A stretch of DNA of 64,000 nt. It comes from Hymenobacter piscis. Lineage in GTDB: Bacteria > Bacteroidota > Bacteroidia > Cytophagales > Hymenobacteraceae. The stretch spans positions 124,001 to 188,000 of the forward strand of contig NZ_JAHHZN010000002.1 in NCBI RefSeq assembly GCF_018760735.1, read 5' to 3'. Positions 60,975 through 64,000 of the stretch are shown piece after piece; position 1 is the stretch's first letter; each line of letters starts with the position of its first letter. A program made the position numbers and the translations under genes. Under the pieces are notes generated by a model that searched no databases, had not been told where the DNA came from, and saw nothing but the letters and a program-made list of their open reading frames with translations.

Positions 60975-62039
60975 ATGAGAAACCTGCTGCTGACGACCGT
61001 TTTCCTGTTATTCGCGGCCTCGGGCTGCGTCCTGAAGCCCACCAATAAATTCGACGTGTTCACGGAGCGGGCCGAGCTGCCCCGGGAGGAAGCTGTGCAC
61101 CGGCAGAACTCCCTGGAGTGGTGGTACTTCACGGGCCACCTGCGCGACAAGGCCTCCAGCGAAATGTTCGGAGTGGAGTACGTGTTCTTCCACTTCAACC
61201 TCAACGGCAAGCGCGACTGGCAGATGGTCAACTTCGCCCTCACCGACCCCCAGCGCCAGCAGTTCCGCTATGATTACAAAGTCACGCGCCTGCCCGAGCT
61301 GCTCGAATCGGCCCTGCCCCTGAACCTGAGCGCCCGTAAGCAAAACCAGACCTGGACCCTCACCGGCCAGGAGGGCCGCTACCACCTCCAGGGCCGCATG
61401 GCCGACCACCCCGGCCAGGCCATCAACCTGACGACCACGCCCGCCAAGCCCGTGCTCCTGCACGGCGGCACCGGCTACGAAAACTACGGCAACGTCGCCA
61501 AGGCCGGCTACTACAGCTACCCCCGCCTGGCCACCACCGGCACCCTCGAAATCGGGGGCCAGGTGCGCGAAGTAGAAGGAGAATTGTGGTACGACCGGCA
61601 ATGGAACGGCAACTCGGTCACCAACAAGGGCATTGGCTGGGACTGGTTTTCGGTGCAGCTCGACGAGCCCCGGGCCGAACTCATGGCCTACCAGCTCTTC
61701 GACCGCAAAACCAACCAGATGGTAGCCGGCGGCACCCACTACGGCGCCGACCTGAGCAGCCAGCACCTGAGCGCCGAGGAGTTCCAGCTCGACGTGCTCG
61801 ACTACTGGGTCAGCCCCCACTCCAAGCTGCGCTACCCCAATAAGTGGCGCCTGCGCGTGCCCAGCCAGGGCTACGACCTCACCATCACCCCCGTCATGCC
61901 CGATCAGGAGCTGACCCTCAAGCTCTTCGCCGGCATCAAGATGCACTACTGGGAGGGCATGTGCCGCGTCGAGGGCACCCACCACGGCCAGCCGGTAAAA
62001 GGCAACAGCTACGTGGAAATCACGAATAGAGGGAAATGA
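60975..62039 (+). CDS. CrtC/AttH-like lipocalin-fold lipoprotein
   Basis: 354 residues. Lipobox AASGC follows a hydrophobic signal (MRNLLLTTVFLLFAASGC). The body matches the CrtC/AttH lipocalin-like family: EWWYFTGHL near the start, VEYVFFHF, the central ELWYDRQWNG and GWDWFSVQL. Relatives include carotenoid 1,2-hydratase and AttH of nitrogen-tolerance loci; most bacterial lipoprotein members have unknown substrates. A carotenoid role is not supported by neighbours. It ends inside an inverted repeat. Confidence 0.82.
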   Translation: MRNLLLTTVFLLFAASGCVLKPTNKFDVFTERAELPREEAVHRQNSLEWWYFTGHLRDKASSEMFGVEYVFFHFNLNGKRDWQMVNFALTDPQRQQFRYDYKVTRLPELLESALPLNLSARKQNQTWTLTGQEGRYHLQGRMADHPGQAINLTTTPAKPVLLHGGTGYENYGNVAKAGYYSYPRLATTGTLEIGGQVREVEGELWYDRQWNGNSVTNKGIGWDWFSVQLDEPRAELMAYQLFDRKTNQMVAGGTHYGADLSSQHLSAEEFQLDVLDYWVSPHSKLRYPNKWRLRVPSQGYDLTITPVMPDQELTLKLFAGIKMHYWEGMCRVEGTHHGQPVKGNSYVEITNRGK

Positions 62040-62121
62040 GTTGTCCGTGCTCAGTTGCCAGTTGTCAGGTCGTTCCTTGATACATAAACGACCTGACAAC
62101 TAGCAACTGCACACGGACAAC
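62040..62121. repeat. Inverted repeat between convergent genes, family F
   Basis: Arms 62040-62074 and 62087-62121 match at 32 of 35 positions (GTTGTCCGTG, AGTTGTCAGGTCGTT) around a 12-nt loop. It can act as a bidirectional terminator. Confidence 0.9.
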
Positions 62122-62129
62122 TCGTTTCC

Positions 62130-63317
62130 TCATCCGTTCAGAATCACCCGGAAGGTGGTGCCGCGGCCGGGCTCACTCCACTTCACGAAGAGGCGGCCCT
62201 TGTGGTAGTTCTCAATGATGCGCTTGGCCAGGGCCAGGCCCAGGCCCCAGCCCCGCTTTTTGGTGGTGTAGCCGGGCAGAAACACGCTCTGCATCTTGCT
62301 TTTCGGGATGCCCTTGCCGGTATCGGTGATGTCGATGGCAATCTGGGACTTGTTGCGGATGGGGCGGCGCAGGTGCAGCGTGATGCTGCCGCGGCCGTCC
62401 ATGGCGTCCACGGCGTTCTTGCAGATGTTCTCAATCACCCAGTCGAAGAGCGGAATATTCACCTGGGCGGGCGTGTCGGTGGGCAAATCGGTTTTCACCT
62501 CGAAGCTCACCTTGCGCGACACCCGGCTTTGCAGGTAGCTGATGGCGTTTTCCGTTACGCGCAGAATGTTCTCATCCTGGAGTACCGGCACCGAGCCGAT
62601 GTTGCTGAACCGCTCGGTAATGATTTCGAGCCGCCGGATATCCTTGCCCAACTCCTCCACAATGGGCTCATCGCGGAACCGTTCCGATTCGCGCAGGTAG
62701 TGCTGCCAGCCCACCAGGCTGCTGAGCGGGGTGCCCAGTTGGTGGGCCGTTTCCTTGGCCAGGCCCACCCACACGCGGTTCTGCTCGGCCCGGCGCGAGT
62801 AGCTGAACGCGAAGTAGGCAATGACGCCCAGGCAGCCGATGATGGCCAGCTGCACCAGCGGATAAAACCGGAGCTGGGTGAGCAGCGCCGACTCCTTATA
62901 ATAGAGCCGGTTGCGCAGCCCCGCCCCGATTTCGATGACGATGGGCGGGTGCTGGTCGCGCATCTGGGCAATTTCGCCGCGCAGAAACCGGATGGACGCC
63001 GCCTCCGACGCGCCCTTGGGCACGTTCACGTTGCGGGTGTCGATGATGTTGTCGTCGCCGTCGGTGATGATGACGGGGATGGTTTTGTTGGCCTCAATGA
63101 TTTCGTCGTAGAGAAACGACAGGTTCGACTCCTCCTCCGTGTTGATGATGTAGCGCTGGGTTTTGGCATAGAGGTCAATCTGCTGGCGTTCCCGCTCGGA
63201 TAGGCGCTGCACCAGAATGTTGGTATACACCACCGTGGCCGCCCCAATCAGCAGGGCCACCCCCACGATGATGAGCTTGATGCGGGACTTCTGATCGTAG
63301 ATGGGAATGGGGAGCAC
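62130..63317 (-). CDS. Sensor histidine kinase
   Basis: 395 residues from GTG 63317, the nearest start before the first membrane helix. Layout: membrane helix (LIIVGVALLIGAATVVYT, about 15-33), periplasmic sensor of about 115 residues, second helix (LVQLAIIGCLGVIAYFAFSY), then the phosphoacceptor His192 in ETAHQLGTPLSSL, N box (ICKNAVDAM), and G boxes (DTGKGIPKS, GWGLGLALAK). The H box with HQLGTP is typical of a Bacteroidota subgroup. No response regulator adjoins it, so its partner is elsewhere. Divergent from hemA. Confidence 0.9.
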   Translation of the reverse strand: MLPIPIYDQKSRIKLIIVGVALLIGAATVVYTNILVQRLSERERQQIDLYAKTQRYIINTEEESNLSFLYDEIIEANKTIPVIITDGDDNIIDTRNVNVPKGASEAASIRFLRGEIAQMRDQHPPIVIEIGAGLRNRLYYKESALLTQLRFYPLVQLAIIGCLGVIAYFAFSYSRRAEQNRVWVGLAKETAHQLGTPLSSLVGWQHYLRESERFRDEPIVEELGKDIRRLEIITERFSNIGSVPVLQDENILRVTENAISYLQSRVSRKVSFEVKTDLPTDTPAQVNIPLFDWVIENICKNAVDAMDGRGSITLHLRRPIRNKSQIAIDITDTGKGIPKSKMQSVFLPGYTTKKRGWGLGLALAKRIIENYHKGRLFVKWSEPGRGTTFRVILNG

Positions 63318-63550
63318 GGAGGACCTGAAAACGGGGTGGCAGACGTGCCGGATACGGCCGGCACCCCGGCGAAGATACAGTTCCGACCCCGGCCGGAACC
63401 CGGCCCGGCCGCGGGCGCCCACTGTTTTTCACCTGTTTTAGCGGCCCGGAAACGCCGTTAGCCGTCGGTAACGGCCTTTATGCGGCCAATATTGCCGCCG
63501 GCCGAACCCCGAGGGGCTATCAACTGTTTTTACCCTAGCAATTTGTAACG

Positions 63551-63558
63551 TATTTTTG
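63551..63558 (+). promoter_or_regulatory. -7 box of hemA
   Basis: TATTTTTG, an exact TAnnTTTG match, 28 nt upstream of the ATG. TGTTTT at 63525-63530 lies 20 nt upstream as a poor -33. Confidence 0.65.
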
Positions 63559-63586
63559 CCCCCTGATTTTCGCACTAGCACCTGCT

Positions 63587-64000
63587 ATGCTCCATCCATT
63601 CAAGGCCGTCAGTTTATCGTTCAAGAAAGCCCCGCTCGCCATCCGCGAGCTGATTGCGCTTGATGAGGCCGCCTGCCGCCACTTCCTGCACACCCTCCAC
63701 CACGACCTGGGCCTCTCCGACCTGCTGGTGCTCAGTACCTGCAACCGCACGGAGGTCTACTATTCGGCCGAGCGCGACCAGAGCCCCTCCATCATTGAGG
63801 CCCTGGGCCGGCTCAAGGGCCTGGCCGAGGTCAGTGAGTTCTTCCCCTATTTCGACGTCCTCGACGCCCACCACGATGCCGTGCAGCACCTCTTCGAGGT
63901 GGCCATGGGCCTCGATGCCCAGGTAGTCGGCGACCTGCAGATCAGCAACCAGGTCAAGCAGGCCTACCAGTGGTCGGCCGATGCCGACGCGGCGGGTCCG
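63587..64000 (+). CDS. hemA: Glutamyl-tRNA reductase (3' partial)
   Basis: 138 codons visible; the gene continues past the right edge. The catalytic Cys52 lies in LLVLSTCNRTEVYY, followed by the N-terminal domain motif HLFEVAMGLDAQVVGDLQI. It reduces Glu-tRNA to glutamate-1-semialdehyde, the first step of the C5 pathway to haem. The promoter box at 63551 fits the ATG at 63587. Confidence 0.95.
   Translation, partial: MLHPFKAVSLSFKKAPLAIRELIALDEAACRHFLHTLHHDLGLSDLLVLSTCNRTEVYYSAERDQSPSIIEALGRLKGLAEVSEFFPYFDVLDAHHDAVQHLFEVAMGLDAQVVGDLQISNQVKQAYQWSADADAAGP

Overview
The window looks like a chromosome segment of a high-GC member of the Bacteroidota, most likely a Hymenobacter-like Cytophagales. 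The evidence is: C-terminal type IX secretion sorting domains, a DUF5686 outer-membrane protein, a GH97/GH13/SusR-type starch cluster, the Bacteroidota promoter box TAnnTTTG ahead of several genes, an almost complete lack of Shine-Dalgarno sequences, and very long antisense frames caused by high GC. This is inferred from gene content; no 16S gene is present.

Layout. 1-10.4 kb: two tandem paralogous secreted repeat proteins (DUF11-like repeats, one with a PA14 domain, both with a type IX tail). 10.6-20.2 kb: thioredoxin-reductase-like flavoprotein, DUF5686 protein, small unknown, cyclase-family hydrolase, alpha/beta hydrolase with an acidic partner, HemW, and an Omp85-family protein. 20.4 kb: initiator tRNA-Met. 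20.45-30.50 kb: a roughly 10-kb integrative element inserted in the tRNA 3' end, bounded by a 16-bp direct repeat. It carries a tyrosine recombinase, a helix-turn-helix protein, a filamentous-phage-type replication initiator, an HNH endonuclease, a Lar-like zinc protein, a winged-helix regulator, a degenerate S24-like protein, two AT-rich unknowns and a 670-residue protein that may be virion-like. 30.6-36.1 kb: GH13 lipoprotein, GH97 glucosidase and SusR-like regulator. 36.2-39.5 kb: AraC regulator and two aldo/keto reductases. 39.8-50.6 kb: mostly housekeeping genes (DUF3850, free-Met-R-sulfoxide reductase, DHFR-like, Psd, glutamate dehydrogenase, CdsA, CPBP protease, DusB, EamA transporter), ending with a REP-associated tyrosine transposase (RAYT). 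50.6-64.0 kb: M3 peptidase, a 1585-residue DUF4011-helicase-Vsr protein resembling the Hhe defence protein, an APC permease, a carboxypeptidase-regulatory-domain protein, a CrtC/AttH-like lipoprotein, a sensor kinase, and the start of hemA.

Two features stand out. First, the element in the initiator tRNA gene is compact, its genes are almost all co-directional behind the integrase, and both ends carry a matching three-part repeat module suggestive of recombinase arm sites. Its replication protein plus a possible virion-like protein suggests a small rolling-circle phage-like element or satellite rather than a classical conjugative element. Second, many gene junctions hold long inverted repeats (arms of about 22-47 bp) in several recurring families. 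Some are nested, some have conserved loops, and several contain the stop codon of the flanking gene. A RAYT gene sits beside one of them, so these look like REP/BIME-type dispersed elements rather than ordinary terminators.
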